From an uncultured Clostridia bacterium (GTDB taxonomy: Bacteria; Bacillota_A; Clostridia; TANB77; CAG-508): 52,591 nucleotides of DNA. Shown piece after piece: positions 24,901 to 34,567 of this stretch (position 1 is the stretch's first letter; every line of letters begins with the position of its first letter). Below the pieces are notes generated by a model that searched no databases, had not been told where the DNA came from, and worked only from the letters and a program-made list of their open reading frames with translations. The stretch is from contig CALYAC010000014.1 of assembly GCA_944393405.1 (NCBI GenBank), forward strand, positions 1 through 52,591. Direction: 5' to 3'. The translations under genes and the position numbers were made by a program.

Positions 24901-25107
24901 TTATTTACATGCATTTTTTTCTTTTATTTTTCTTTTTATATCTTCTTTCACTCTCTTGCTTCCTCTAGGCTGTAATTCAATACTATAATATTCTGCAATA
25001 AGTCTATCTAATTCTGTACTAAGCTTATATGTTATTTCGTAATCTTGTCCATCTACTATACTTCTGTTTAATTCTTCTCTTAATTTACAAATTTCATCAT
25101 TTAACAT
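24901..25107 (-). CDS. Spo0E-like sporulation regulatory protein
   Basis: The 68-residue start at 25107 (MLNDEICKL) is favoured over an upstream ATG because GGAGAG lies 7 bases before it. The protein has the Spo0E signature: an N-terminal amphipathic helix (ICKLREELNRSIV), then S30-x-x-L-D34-x-L-I-x-x-Y-Y41. Spo0E-family proteins are small phosphatases that dephosphorylate Spo0A~P and delay sporulation. The motif SxxLD is intact, so activity is plausible. A Spo0A-box-like TGTCGAA lies about 124 bases upstream. Confidence 0.85.
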   Translation of the reverse strand: MLNDEICKLREELNRSIVDGQDYEITYKLSTELDRLIAEYYSIELQPRGSKRVKEDIKRKIKEKNACK

Positions 25108-25258
25108 AAAACCACTCTCCTTTTCTTGCATTTTTTCTTTTGTATGCATTTAAAATACCATATTTATACAATATAGTCAATGATTTTTTGTTGATTTCAA
25201 GCGGTTTTTATATTATTTCGTATTACGTTATTCGACATTTTTCTACATACTATTTTTA

Positions 25259-26536
25259 CTATTTACACTTTACTACAGACATTACCATATTATCTTCTTT
25301 AAAGACATTTTTCAAAACATCTTCTGTATACTTTTTTGTCACTTCATTATATTTTTCTATATAGTCAAAACTATTTATATTTTTCATTGTGTCAGATAAA
25401 AACATTCTTGCAATTTCTCCCACACTATTATATTCAGTTACATAGTCTCCATAAACTTTTTTTCTTATTCTATCAAAATGATCAGAATCTAATCCTTGTT
25501 CTTTGTACTTATTTACCACTTGTTTTATTTTTTCATTTATCTTTTCTGGGTTGTTAGATTGTCCAGTTATTAAAATATGAGCATATTCTTGTGCAAACTC
25601 ATAGTCTGAATCAGGAACTGAAACTAAATCACCACTTTCATATAATTCTTTATATGCATCTGAACTTTTTCCTATTATCATTTCTAATAATATTTCTATT
25701 GCTATATGTTTTTTTACTATGTCATTAATCATTCCTTCATCATCTTTATATCCTATTGCAAATATTGGTTGACTTACTTCCATTAATTCCTCTTTATATT
25801 TCATATTTATTCCATATTCTTTTTCAGGATAAATTCTTTTTATTTCTCCTTGTTCTTCTTTTTCTATTAACCTTTTCTTAATCTCTTCTAATATTTCTTC
25901 TGGTTTAAAATTACCACAAATAACTAAGATCATATTAGAAGGATTGTAGAATGTATTATAACATTTATATAAAACATCAGGTGTTATTTCACTAATTGAT
26001 TCTATTGTTCCTGCAATATCAATTTTAATTGGATTTTCTTTATACATGCAATCCAATGCATTCATATATAATCTCCAACCTGGTTCATCATCATACATCT
26101 TGATTTCTTGACCAATTATTCCTTTTTCTTTTTCTACATTTTGATCTGTAAAATATGGATGTTGCACGTAATCCATAAGTTCATCTAATCCTTTATAGAA
26201 ATTATTAGTACATTCAAACAAATATGCTGTATGATCATTTGTTGTATATGCATTTGCATCTAATCCTAGTGCCATTAAAGTATCTAAACTATTTGTCCCA
26301 TCAGGCTGTTCAAACATTTTGTGCTCTAAAAAGTGAGCTACTCCATCTGGAATAAAAACCTCTTCTTTTGTTTTTGGCATAATAAATCTATTGTCTATCG
26401 ATCCAAAATGAGTTCCCCAAATAGCATATTTTTTATCTAAATTTGGTTTTGGAATTATTATAACTTTCATTCCATTATCTAATACTTCAATATATGCTTC
26501 TTCTTTTATTTTTGCACTCTCTATTCTTTTCATCAT
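25259..26536 (-). CDS. M16 family zinc peptidase (catalytic partner)
   Basis: The 425-residue protein is an insulinase-type M16 peptidase. The inverted zinc motif H68-F-L-E71-H72 (VAHFLEHKMFE) is intact, and the downstream Glu is expected in QEIKMYDDEPGW near 145. The protein spans both M16 half-domains. It follows an M16-like gene that lacks the motif by 7 bases. This matches the common Firmicute YmfF/YmfH pair, in which one subunit is catalytic. The physiological substrate is unknown; M16 pairs degrade or process peptides. Confidence 0.92.
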   Translation of the reverse strand: MMKRIESAKIKEEAYIEVLDNGMKVIIIPKPNLDKKYAIWGTHFGSIDNRFIMPKTKEEVFIPDGVAHFLEHKMFEQPDGTNSLDTLMALGLDANAYTTNDHTAYLFECTNNFYKGLDELMDYVQHPYFTDQNVEKEKGIIGQEIKMYDDEPGWRLYMNALDCMYKENPIKIDIAGTIESISEITPDVLYKCYNTFYNPSNMILVICGNFKPEEILEEIKKRLIEKEEQGEIKRIYPEKEYGINMKYKEELMEVSQPIFAIGYKDDEGMINDIVKKHIAIEILLEMIIGKSSDAYKELYESGDLVSVPDSDYEFAQEYAHILITGQSNNPEKINEKIKQVVNKYKEQGLDSDHFDRIRKKVYGDYVTEYNSVGEIARMFLSDTMKNINSFDYIEKYNEVTKKYTEDVLKNVFKEDNMVMSVVKCK

Positions 26537-26543
26537 TTTCCTC

Positions 26544-27818
26544 CTAATCTCTTAAGAAATAAATTGTGTTTATATTAATCTCATTCGCTATTTCTATTAT
26601 ATCTTCTTTTGTTACACTATTAATATTGTCTATATAATCTTTTATTGATATAAATGTATCTGATAACTCTTGTCCATAATAATATGTTATTTCCGAATCT
26701 TGCTCAGAACTTATACCCCTTATAGATTCGCAAATTAGCTCTTTTGAATTAGTAATATCTTCCTCTGTAAAATTACCTTTTTTCATATCATCTAATTGTT
26801 TTCGTATAGATTTTAATGCTTTATCATAATTATCTATTTCGATTCCACATCTTATGAATATAACATTTTTTTGTCTTCTATATGTTGAACCAGCTATATA
26901 AGCTAAGCTTTCTTTCTCTCTAACATTTTGGAAAAGTTTAGAATTTGCTCCTCCTCCTAATATTGCATTATATATAGATATAATAAATTTAGCATTTTTC
27001 TTATCTGTATTTATATTTAGACCTAATACCAAATTACCTTGCCCTACTTGCATATGTTCTTCTACAACTTTTTCTGGTTTAACATCTGTTTTTGATGTTT
27101 TCTCACTGTTTTCTATATAATCCGCTCCTCTTCCATTTAATTTCTTCATTTCTGTATTTTCACTTATAATATCTATTATTGAATTATCTTTCATTTCTCC
27201 AGAAGCAAATATATCAATTTTTGAATTACAAATTAGTTCTTTATAATATGAAAATAATTCTTTTGAATCCACTCTTTCTAAATCTTCTACATAGCCATAT
27301 TTATATAATCCATATGGTTCATCTTTAAACATTTCTTCGATACATCTTTCGAAAGAATATGCTTTTTTATTATCTATTTTTGATTCAATAATTTTCTTTA
27401 AATTTTTCTTTTCAGTTTCTACATATTCTTCTTTAAATCCATCATTCTCAATATATGGATTAAATATTATATCAAATAATATATCTACACATTTTTTTGT
27501 AAGTTCTTCTTTATGTGGTAAAAATTCCTCGTTTAGAGCTTCTAGATAAAATTTCAAAATTTGATTATCACCTGTTTTTTCAATACCACAATCAAAAGTA
27601 GCTCCATACATTTCTTCTAATTTTTTACTAATCAAGTCCTGTGTTGGTATGTTTTTACTACCTCTTCTCAAAATAGCAGTTATTAAAGCATTTTTTGTAA
27701 CATTTTCTTTTTTTAACGGTGTTGCAATAAAAACAGCATATAAATTAGTTTTGAATTTATTTGTATTAATTTTATGAATAGTGATTCCACTTTTTATTTC
27801 TTTTCTTGAATAATTCAT
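26544..27818 (-). CDS. M16 family peptidase-like protein lacking the zinc motif (non-catalytic partner)
   Basis: The 424-residue protein has M16 folds, including the C-terminal AYIAGSTYRRQKNVIFIRCGIE and NAILGGGANSKLFQNVREKESLAY region typical of the second half-domain. The position of HxxEH in the first half reads LITAILRRGSKNIP, so no zinc site remains. It is co-transcribed with the catalytic gene downstream. In known M16 pairs the inactive subunit supplies substrate-binding residues. A strong AAAGGAG precedes the ATG. Confidence 0.9.
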   Translation of the reverse strand: MNYSRKEIKSGITIHKINTNKFKTNLYAVFIATPLKKENVTKNALITAILRRGSKNIPTQDLISKKLEEMYGATFDCGIEKTGDNQILKFYLEALNEEFLPHKEELTKKCVDILFDIIFNPYIENDGFKEEYVETEKKNLKKIIESKIDNKKAYSFERCIEEMFKDEPYGLYKYGYVEDLERVDSKELFSYYKELICNSKIDIFASGEMKDNSIIDIISENTEMKKLNGRGADYIENSEKTSKTDVKPEKVVEEHMQVGQGNLVLGLNINTDKKNAKFIISIYNAILGGGANSKLFQNVREKESLAYIAGSTYRRQKNVIFIRCGIEIDNYDKALKSIRKQLDDMKKGNFTEEDITNSKELICESIRGISSEQDSEITYYYGQELSDTFISIKDYIDNINSVTKEDIIEIANEININTIYFLRD

Positions 27819-27973
27819 TATAATCTCCTTTCATTTGTTTTTATTATTTTATTATAATTATTAGTTTGAATTTTATTCAAATATTACTTCATATACTCTT
27901 CCCATATTCTTCACTTTATTTTATTTAATTTTATTTTATTTTTTATTAGTCATTATATCTAATAATCAATTAA

Positions 27974-29455
27974 TTAATTATCTATTTTATAAATATAATA
28001 ATTGCTAATTTCACCTATAATAGAATAATTATTTTTTACAAACTCTATTATCTCTTCAACTTCCTGATATTTTAAACCTTCTTTAGAAATCAATATATTA
28101 GTATTTTTCATTTTTGTTATTTCTTCTATTAAATTATTTATACCATCCTCACCTAGATTACCATAAAAAGGCAAATCTATTCTTCCATTATTAATATTCA
28201 AAATATTATTATATAAATTAGCATCACATGATATAAATTTTACATCTACCCCTTTTTCTTTTTCATCCATTATGTAGTTTACTACAGAATTTATTTGTTC
28301 TGAATTTTCAATTATTCCTCCATAATATGGATTATATTTTTTATTTAAATTTGTAGCATATAGATAATTCATATATACTGAAAAAACTATTATTATAGCT
28401 AGGGCAATTACATTTATGATTTTAATAATTGTATTTATATTTTTTAAGTTTTTTAATTTATCTAAAAATATAATTTTTATTAGATATTCAATTAATATAA
28501 TAAATATAAAACTATATAAAATAATATGAGCTTTATTAAAAATAGGATATGCATTTATTAATAACATTATTGAAAATATGGATAGTGATATAACATTATT
28601 CATTATTGATTTTTCTTCTTTATTTCTTTTAAATAAGGCTATTAATAATACCAAAATATTTATTATGATTTCTATTGCAAATATAATAATATAATTATCA
28701 AAATTAGTATTTCTAGTAAAATCAAACAACCCTAAAATTGTATAATTAATAAAATTATATAAATTATTATCTATTGATAAGAAGATAAAATATCCCCCTG
28801 CTAAAACCCAAAAAAACGAAATTTGAATTATATTAACTTTTATTTTTTCTTTTATGCTGTCTATCGTTATAATATTATATATAATCATACCTATTAAATA
28901 TAGGATTCCTATTGTTTGTTTAGTCATAAAAACTAAAAATATTATTATTCCTTGAAATAAGTTATTATATTTATGTTTTTCTTCTTTTAGATTTGATAAT
29001 ATTCCTAGTAAAATAAAAACTATTGCTAAAACATTATAATTTGCACCAATTAAAATCATTGTGCCGGTAATACAAAATAATATTATTAAAAATAAAAATG
29101 ATTGTTCCTTTGGAATTTTTAGTTTTCTAAAGATTTTATATACTAAAAAATATAGTATTGTATAAATTATTAAATTATATATTCTAAATGTAAGATAATT
29201 AGGATTTAATAAAGTAAATAAAAGTTGCCCTAAATAGAAGAACAATGGAGTTACAATAACATTGCAATCTTCATATATTATTTCTCCATTTGTCATTTTA
29301 TATATATTGGAGAAATTCCATAATTCATCATTCACTCCTATTTTTACATAAAATGTGAAAATAGATACAGCTATTATTATAACAATAAACATACTTATAT
29401 ACTCTAATTTTACTTTATTTACTCTATTATTTTTTTCTTTTATTTTATCTTTCAT
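27974..29455 (-). CDS. Polytopic membrane protein, probable GT-C-type glycosyltransferase
   Basis: The start is set at the ATG at 29455 (MKDKIKEKNNRV), 4 bases after AGAGGA. The protein (493 residues) has about eleven membrane helices. The first extracytoplasmic loop carries acidic residues (IGVNDELWNF; GEIIYEDCNVIVTP), the general layout of GT-C glycosyltransferases that use lipid-linked sugars. A soluble C-terminal tail (about 400-493) follows. The precise sugar or acceptor is unknown. A terminator for rpsU lies directly upstream, so it probably has its own promoter. Confidence 0.55.
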   Translation of the reverse strand: MKDKIKEKNNRVNKVKLEYISMFIVIIIAVSIFTFYVKIGVNDELWNFSNIYKMTNGEIIYEDCNVIVTPLFFYLGQLLFTLLNPNYLTFRIYNLIIYTILYFLVYKIFRKLKIPKEQSFLFLIILFCITGTMILIGANYNVLAIVFILLGILSNLKEEKHKYNNLFQGIIIFLVFMTKQTIGILYLIGMIIYNIITIDSIKEKIKVNIIQISFFWVLAGGYFIFLSIDNNLYNFINYTILGLFDFTRNTNFDNYIIIFAIEIIINILVLLIALFKRNKEEKSIMNNVISLSIFSIMLLINAYPIFNKAHIILYSFIFIILIEYLIKIIFLDKLKNLKNINTIIKIINVIALAIIIVFSVYMNYLYATNLNKKYNPYYGGIIENSEQINSVVNYIMDEKEKGVDVKFISCDANLYNNILNINNGRIDLPFYGNLGEDGINNLIEEITKMKNTNILISKEGLKYQEVEEIIEFVKNNYSIIGEISNYYIYKIDN

Positions 29456-29476
29456 ATTTCCTCTAAATCTCAAAAA

Positions 29477-29505
29477 ACTGAAAACTAGATACACTAATTT
29501 TCAGT
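29477..29505 (-). terminator. Terminator after rpsU
   Basis: An ACTGAAAA/TTTTCAGT hairpin with a 13-base loop, followed on the minus strand by TTTTTTG, 19 bases after the rpsU stop. Confidence 0.75.
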
Positions 29506-29523
29506 CTTATTGTTTTATTTATA

Positions 29524-29694
29524 TTAAAATTTTCTTTTTCTTGCTGCTTCTGATTTTTTCTTTCTCTTTACGCTAGGCTTTTCATAGTGCTCTCTTTTTC
29601 TAACTTCTTGCAATACTCCATTTCTTGCACATTGTCTTTTAAACCTTTTTAAAGCTTCTTCTATATTTCCATTATTAACTTTTACCTCTGACAT
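29524..29694 (-). CDS. rpsU: Ribosomal protein bS21
   Basis: The 56-residue frame reads [20 protein letters not shown], then the S21 hallmark [27 protein letters not shown] and a basic tail ending ARKRKF. bS21 binds the 30S subunit near the anti-Shine-Dalgarno. AAGGAGGGG precedes the ATG, and a TTGACA-N18-TATAAT promoter lies about 85 bases upstream. The gene is monocistronic, with a terminator immediately after it. Confidence 0.97.
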   Translation of the reverse strand: MSEVKVNNGNIEEALKRFKRQCARNGVLQEVRKREHYEKPSVKRKKKSEAARKRKF

Positions 29695-29777
29695 TTTATT
29701 CCCCTCCTTCCAGTATTACACCTTTAAGTGTTCAGTATGGGATTTTCTTGTTGTTCTCTAATTCATGAACAAATAAT

Positions 29778-29807
29778 ATTATAACTTAAAGTAATAATAT
29801 TTGTCAA
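29778..29807 (-). promoter_or_regulatory. rpsU promoter
   Basis: Minus strand TTGACA (29807-29802), 18-base spacer, TATAAT (29783-29778): consensus hexamers, as expected for a ribosomal protein gene. Confidence 0.8.
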
Positions 29808-29846
29808 TACTGGATATAAGGTTTTGACAATTTTATCCAAAATTTT

Positions 29847-30884
29847 TTATTTATATATTTTTAATTTTTCTCCTACATATATTAAATCCGGATTTCTTAT
29901 TTTATTTATTTCTACTAATTCTTCTACAGAAGTATTATATTCTCTTGCAATTTTTGTTAAAGTATCTCCTCTTTTTACATCATATTCTTCTATTTCTCTA
30001 TTATTACGATTATGTGATATTGTTATAATTTCTCCTGCATATATTAAATTAGGATTGCTTATATTATTAATTTGCGCTAAATGACTTATTGTAGTATTAA
30101 ACTTTCTTGCTATTCCTGTCAATGTATCCCCTCTTCTAATTCTATAAATTATTCTGTCTTCTTTTGTAATATTAGGATTTTCAACATTATTTATTTCTTC
30201 ATTTGAATCTAATAAAACATTCTCTGTATATCTATCTAAATCTACATTTCCTCTTATTCCATCTATTCTTCCACTTGAACTATATTGAAATCCTTCCCAA
30301 TAATTCCATTTACCATTATTAGATGGCTCACTTACTCCATATTGAGCTACCCATAATGGATATTCTGCAACTTCTTCTGAAAAAATATTTCTTGCATCAT
30401 TTGTATTACTATATACAATTACCTCTTTATTAGAAAGCCTTTCTACTTCTTTTATATATTCTAGTGCTATTTCATTTATTTCAGTTCTATTTAAATTTCC
30501 AAAGCTTTCAAAATCCATAGCCAATTTACAATCAATTTCTTTATTACTTAATAATGAAACAAAAAATTGAGCTTGTTGTCTTGCTTCTTCCACATTTCTC
30601 GCTGTCATATAATGATATACTCCTACTTTTAATTCATTTCTTTTAGCTTCTGCATAATTTCTTTCAAAATCTGGATCTTTATAGCTAAATCCTTGACCTG
30701 CCCTAATATATACTATTTCTATACCGGCTTCTTTTACTCTTTCAAAATCTATTTCTCCTTGCCATTCACTTACATCTATTCCTCTATAAATTGTATTACT
30801 TGATGGTTCTATTGCTAAAACAGGTAGCATATATACTATAACTACAGAAAATATCAATAACATCATGAATATTTTTTTATGCAT
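29847..30884 (-). CDS. GH25 lysozyme with two LysM domains
   Basis: The 345-residue secreted protein has a signal peptide (about 1-25). A GH25 (Chalaropsis-type) muramidase domain follows at about 33-205: [29 protein letters not shown] and the catalytic AMDFESFG segment. Two C-terminal LysM repeats come last (about 236-283 and 297-345; both YxxxxGDTLTxIAR...N..L.YxGE). It cleaves the glycan strands of peptidoglycan, with LysM holding it on the wall. It adds to the cell-wall theme of the window. Confidence 0.95.
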   Translation of the reverse strand: MHKKIFMMLLIFSVVIVYMLPVLAIEPSSNTIYRGIDVSEWQGEIDFERVKEAGIEIVYIRAGQGFSYKDPDFERNYAEAKRNELKVGVYHYMTARNVEEARQQAQFFVSLLSNKEIDCKLAMDFESFGNLNRTEINEIALEYIKEVERLSNKEVIVYSNTNDARNIFSEEVAEYPLWVAQYGVSEPSNNGKWNYWEGFQYSSSGRIDGIRGNVDLDRYTENVLLDSNEEINNVENPNITKEDRIIYRIRRGDTLTGIARKFNTTISHLAQINNISNPNLIYAGEIITISHNRNNREIEEYDVKRGDTLTKIAREYNTSVEELVEINKIRNPDLIYVGEKLKIYK

Positions 30885-30952
30885 AAGAAAACTCCTTTCA
30901 TATATATTCTTTAATATATTATGAAAAGAGCATTATTTTTGATATTTTTTAA

Positions 30953-31912
30953 TTACATTACTTCATAATCTAATAGTTCAATTTTGTTTGAAATAAATTT
31001 AGGATTATTATCTACAGGATTTGAAAGCTCTGTACTTAAATATTTTTTATTGTCATCTGCAAATACTGTAATAACTGGTTTATTTATTTTTTCTTGATAG
31101 ATAATTCCAGCAATAAAATTAGCTCCTGATGATATTCCCACTCCTAATCCAAGTTTTTTTGCCAATAATCTAGACATATTTACTGCATCATCATCATTTA
31201 CAAGTATTATTTTATTTATAAGATTTTTATCTAATAAATCTGGGACAAAATCATCACCGATTCCCTCTATTTTATGATTTCCAATTATTTTGTTTTGTGA
31301 TATTAAAGGCATTTTATCAGGTTCTAATGCTACTATCTCAATATCTTCATCCCACTTTTTTAACCTTTTTCCTACTCCTATTAAAGTTCCTCCTGTTCCT
31401 ACTCCTGATATAAAGGCTGAAACTTTTTCTGGAATTTTTTCTATAATTTCTTCTCCTGTTGTCTCATAATGAGCTAATATATTATCTTCATTTGCAAATT
31501 GATTAGCTAGAAATCCATTCTTTTCTTCAGCTAATTTTTTTGCCTCTTCTAAACATTTTTTAAATCCCCCTTCTTCTTTTGAAACAAGTGTTACCATTGC
31601 TCCATAACTCTTCATAAGCTTCAATCTTTCAACACTTGCCCAATCTGGCATAAATATAAAAACTGGATGTTTATAATATGCTCCTAAAGCTGCTAAAGAA
31701 ATACCTGTATTTCCGCTAGTAGCTTCTATAATTGGCATATTTTCTTTTAATATTCCTCTTTCTTTAGCTTTATTTATTATATAATATGCTACTCTATCTT
31801 TTATACTTCCTGTAGGATTATATGATTCTAATTTTGTATAAATATAATTTATTTTTTCTCCATTTTTATATTTTATTTTAATCATTGGAGTATTACCTAT
31901 ATGTTTTAACAT
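30953..31912 (-). CDS. cysK: Cysteine synthase / O-acetylserine sulfhydrylase family (PLP enzyme)
   Basis: The 319-residue protein has the fold-type II PLP lysine in NPTGSIKDR (Lys38), the substrate loop EATSGNTGIS, and the phosphate-binding GVGTGGTLIG. It forms cysteine from O-acetylserine and sulfide. Its length is normal for CysK/CysM; cystathionine beta-synthase-like or CysM specificity cannot be excluded. AAGGAGG precedes the ATG. Nothing nearby belongs to sulfur metabolism. Confidence 0.88.
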   Translation of the reverse strand: MLKHIGNTPMIKIKYKNGEKINYIYTKLESYNPTGSIKDRVAYYIINKAKERGILKENMPIIEATSGNTGISLAALGAYYKHPVFIFMPDWASVERLKLMKSYGAMVTLVSKEEGGFKKCLEEAKKLAEEKNGFLANQFANEDNILAHYETTGEEIIEKIPEKVSAFISGVGTGGTLIGVGKRLKKWDEDIEIVALEPDKMPLISQNKIIGNHKIEGIGDDFVPDLLDKNLINKIILVNDDDAVNMSRLLAKKLGLGVGISSGANFIAGIIYQEKINKPVITVFADDNKKYLSTELSNPVDNNPKFISNKIELLDYEVM

Positions 31913-32049
31913 CTGCCTTCCTCCTTTTTCTCATATTTATATTATATTTTTTCATATAATATTTTGTTATATAATATATAATATACAAATTTTTTTCAAC
32001 TGTTATTTTTTTAATTTATTTCTATTTTTACTCTTATTTTTACTTTATA

Positions 32050-32078
32050 TTGAAAACATATTCAATTTATAATATAAT
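32050..32078 (+). promoter_or_regulatory. Promoter of the phosphoesterase/pyrophosphorylase operon
   Basis: TTGAAA (32050-32055), 17-base spacer, TATAAT (32073-32078), about 48 bases before the ATG at 32126. Confidence 0.8.
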
Positions 32079-32125
32079 ACCTATATATACAATCATATAC
32101 AAAGAAAATAAATGGAGGTGTAGTT

Positions 32126-32935
32126 ATGGATAAAATTGCAATCATTTCTGATATACATGGTAATATTACTGCTCTTAAAGCTGTAATTGCTGATATAGAA
32201 AAAAGAAATGTTACAAAAATTTTCTGCTTGGGTGATAGTGTTTTAAAATCCTGTAATTCAGATCAAGTTATAGACTTATTAAGAGAAAAATGTGAAGTGA
32301 TTGTAAAAGGTAATTGTGATGATGCTATAACTAGACCTGATATTCCTAAAGGCAGATTCTGGACAAGAGATTTAATAGGTGAAGAAAGAGCCTCTTTTAT
32401 ATATAATTTACCTGTTTCATATGATTTCTATATGAGTGGATATTTAATAAGACTTTTTCATTCATCACCTTTTGGTTTAGACTATATATTTAATCCGATG
32501 TTTTCTAATAAAAATACTATATATTCAGCAACTGAAATTCATGATGCAATGAAGTTGTTTGAAAATACAGAATTTATAGGGAAATCTAAGGATGACCCTG
32601 TTCCAGATATAATAGGATATGGTCATATACACACACCTAATATTTTACGTGTTCGTAATAAAACAATTTTTAATCCAGGCAGTGTTGGTATGCCTATTGA
32701 AATGAAAAATGATGATTATTATGATAAAACTAACAAGTTTTCAACTTTAGCTTCATATATTATTTTAGAGGGAGAATTTGGTAGCAAAGAACTTTCTTCA
32801 ATTAGTATTAATTTGATTAGATTACCATATGATATTGAAGCTGAAATAAAATTACTTGAAAAGTCTACTTTACCTAGCAAGGATAAAGTTATTAAAGAAT
32901 TAAGAAGTGCTACTAATTATGCTAATATAAAATGA
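32126..32935 (+). CDS. Calcineurin-like metallophosphoesterase
   Basis: The 269-residue protein has the metallophosphoesterase motifs in order: D9-x-H11 (ISDIHGN), GD (FCLGDSV), GN.D (KGNCDDA), and the C-terminal GYGHIHTPNI plus NPGSVGMP, as in YfcE/MJ0936-type enzymes. These are metal-dependent phosphodiesterases or phosphatases with varied substrates; the substrate cannot be read here. TGGAGGTG precedes the ATG. The UDP-sugar pyrophosphorylase gene follows after 15 bases, so the two are co-transcribed and possibly functionally linked. Confidence 0.9.
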   Translation: MDKIAIISDIHGNITALKAVIADIEKRNVTKIFCLGDSVLKSCNSDQVIDLLREKCEVIVKGNCDDAITRPDIPKGRFWTRDLIGEERASFIYNLPVSYDFYMSGYLIRLFHSSPFGLDYIFNPMFSNKNTIYSATEIHDAMKLFENTEFIGKSKDDPVPDIIGYGHIHTPNILRVRNKTIFNPGSVGMPIEMKNDDYYDKTNKFSTLASYIILEGEFGSKELSSISINLIRLPYDIEAEIKLLEKSTLPSKDKVIKELRSATNYANIK

Positions 32936-32950
32936 AAAAAGAGGTTTTAT

Positions 32951-34198
32951 ATGGATGATACACTGAATACTGTTAAAAGTATTTTAATAAAATATAATCA
33001 ACAACATCTAATTAACTTTGTTGGTGAGCTTACTGAAACACAAAAGACAAAATTATTAAATCAAATTTTAAACATTGATTTTGATGAAATTTTTAATTTA
33101 TATGATGAATTTAAAGATAAAGACCCTAATCCTACAGAGGAAATAGAGCCATTAAAATATGTCGACAAATCAGCTTTAGGGGCTAATAAGATTAAACAAT
33201 ATACTAATACTGGAATTAAAGCTATTAAATCAGGAAAAGTAGGTGTTATTACTCTTGCAGGTGGACAAGGATCAAGGCTTGGTTTCAAAGGTCCTAAAGG
33301 AACTTTTTTGTTAGAAACAACTCCTAAGAAATCTTTATTTGAAATTACTTGCGATTATTTAACAAAATATTCTAAAAAATATAAAATTATAATTCCATGG
33401 TATATAATGACAAGTACTTCAAACTATTTTGATACGATTAATTTCTTTGAACAAAATAATTTCTTTAACTATGGAAGAAATAATATTCTGTTTTTTACTC
33501 AAGAAAATCTACCTGTTATAGATATTAACAAAAAATTAGTATTATCTGAAATATATAGAGTAAATTTTGCTTCAAATGGTAATGGTAATGTTTTTAAAGC
33601 CTTAAAAAAAGCAAATTTAATTAAAGATATGGAACAAAAAAAACTACAATGGTTATTTATTAGCGGTGTAGATAATGTTCTTTTAGATCCTCTAGACCCT
33701 GTTTTTATTGGATATACTATATCTGCAAAAGTTGATGTATCTTCAAAAACTCTTTTTAAAGAGGATCCTTTAGATAAGTCATGGGTATTTGCATTAAAAA
33801 ATAAAAAACCAAGTATAGTTGATTGTGAGAATTTCACAGAACAAATTTCAGAAATCAAAGATAAAAAAGGAAATTATTTATATAGAGAAACTAATATGCT
33901 TGCTCATTTATTTTCACTAAATGCAATAAAAAAATTATCTGCTATAAAATTGCCTTATCACAGAGCTTTTAGAAAAAATGCTTTTGTTAATGAAGAAGGT
34001 ATGAAGCAAGTTCCAGACCATCCAAATATATATAAATTTGAACAATTTGTATTTGATGCATTTTCTCAATTTAATAACATAGCTTTATTAAGAGTAAAAA
34101 AGGAAGAAGAGTTTGCTCCCATAAAAGATTTTAATGGCCCATATAATCCTGAAATTGCAGCTAAAAAATATGAAGAAATAATTTTAAATAAAAATTAA
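32951..34198 (+). CDS. UDPGP-family UDP-N-acetylhexosamine / UDP-glucose pyrophosphorylase
   Basis: The 415-residue protein belongs to the eukaryotic-type UDPGP (UAP1/UGP) family rather than the bacterial GalU or GlmU families. It has the nucleotide-binding LAGGQGSRLGFKGPKGTF (about residues 100-117), the NGNGNVFKALKK segment, and GVDNVLLDPLDPVFIG, matching the UAP1 DN..V..DP..IG motif. It transfers UMP from UTP to a sugar-1-phosphate, supplying UDP-sugars for wall or glycan synthesis. GlcNAc-1-P is the likelier substrate from the motif pattern, but this is inference. A terminator follows directly. Confidence 0.85.
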   Translation: MDDTLNTVKSILIKYNQQHLINFVGELTETQKTKLLNQILNIDFDEIFNLYDEFKDKDPNPTEEIEPLKYVDKSALGANKIKQYTNTGIKAIKSGKVGVITLAGGQGSRLGFKGPKGTFLLETTPKKSLFEITCDYLTKYSKKYKIIIPWYIMTSTSNYFDTINFFEQNNFFNYGRNNILFFTQENLPVIDINKKLVLSEIYRVNFASNGNGNVFKALKKANLIKDMEQKKLQWLFISGVDNVLLDPLDPVFIGYTISAKVDVSSKTLFKEDPLDKSWVFALKNKKPSIVDCENFTEQISEIKDKKGNYLYRETNMLAHLFSLNAIKKLSAIKLPYHRAFRKNAFVNEEGMKQVPDHPNIYKFEQFVFDAFSQFNNIALLRVKKEEEFAPIKDFNGPYNPEIAAKKYEEIILNKN

Positions 34199-34230
34199 TC
34201 ACATTTATCAACATAAATGTGATTTTTTTC
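34198..34230 (+). terminator. Terminator after the UDPGP-family gene
   Basis: An ATCACATTTAT/ATAAATGTGAT perfect hairpin with a CAAC loop and a T-run. It overlaps the last base of the stop codon. Confidence 0.9.
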
Positions 34231-34567
34231 GACCTTTTTCAACTTTTTATTACAAGTTTTTTATCAAATTTTATAAATTCATTGAAAAGTGTTGATTTTT
34301 CCATTTTTTGGAATTATAATTAAGTTATCATTAAATATTTTCTGATACTATTTCAGATATGGTCATATCAATTTTAAATATAGAAAATCATATTTGTTTC
34401 TTTAGTTTTAAATAATTTTTTGTATTTAATTTTTTATCTGTTTTAGATAATTACTAATTCTTTTTTCTACTTATATAAATTTTATTTAATATTTATATAA
34501 GATTTCTATATTAGTAATATCGGTAATGCGCATACTTTATGGTGTAGGAGGTTCTCTTCTACATCTA
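34231..34567. other. Non-coding gap with one unexplained hairpin
   Basis: This convergent gap is AT-rich. The only structured part is 34540-34560, a GTAGGAG/CTTCTAC hairpin in a slightly GC-richer stretch (about 34520-34560) without a T-run. I see no gene or known riboswitch motif. Confidence 0.5.

Noticed and set aside
26544..27818. Second M16 gene as a pseudogene because HxxEH is missing
   Set aside because: It is full length with intact C-terminal motifs, and inactive M16 partners are normal in such pairs.
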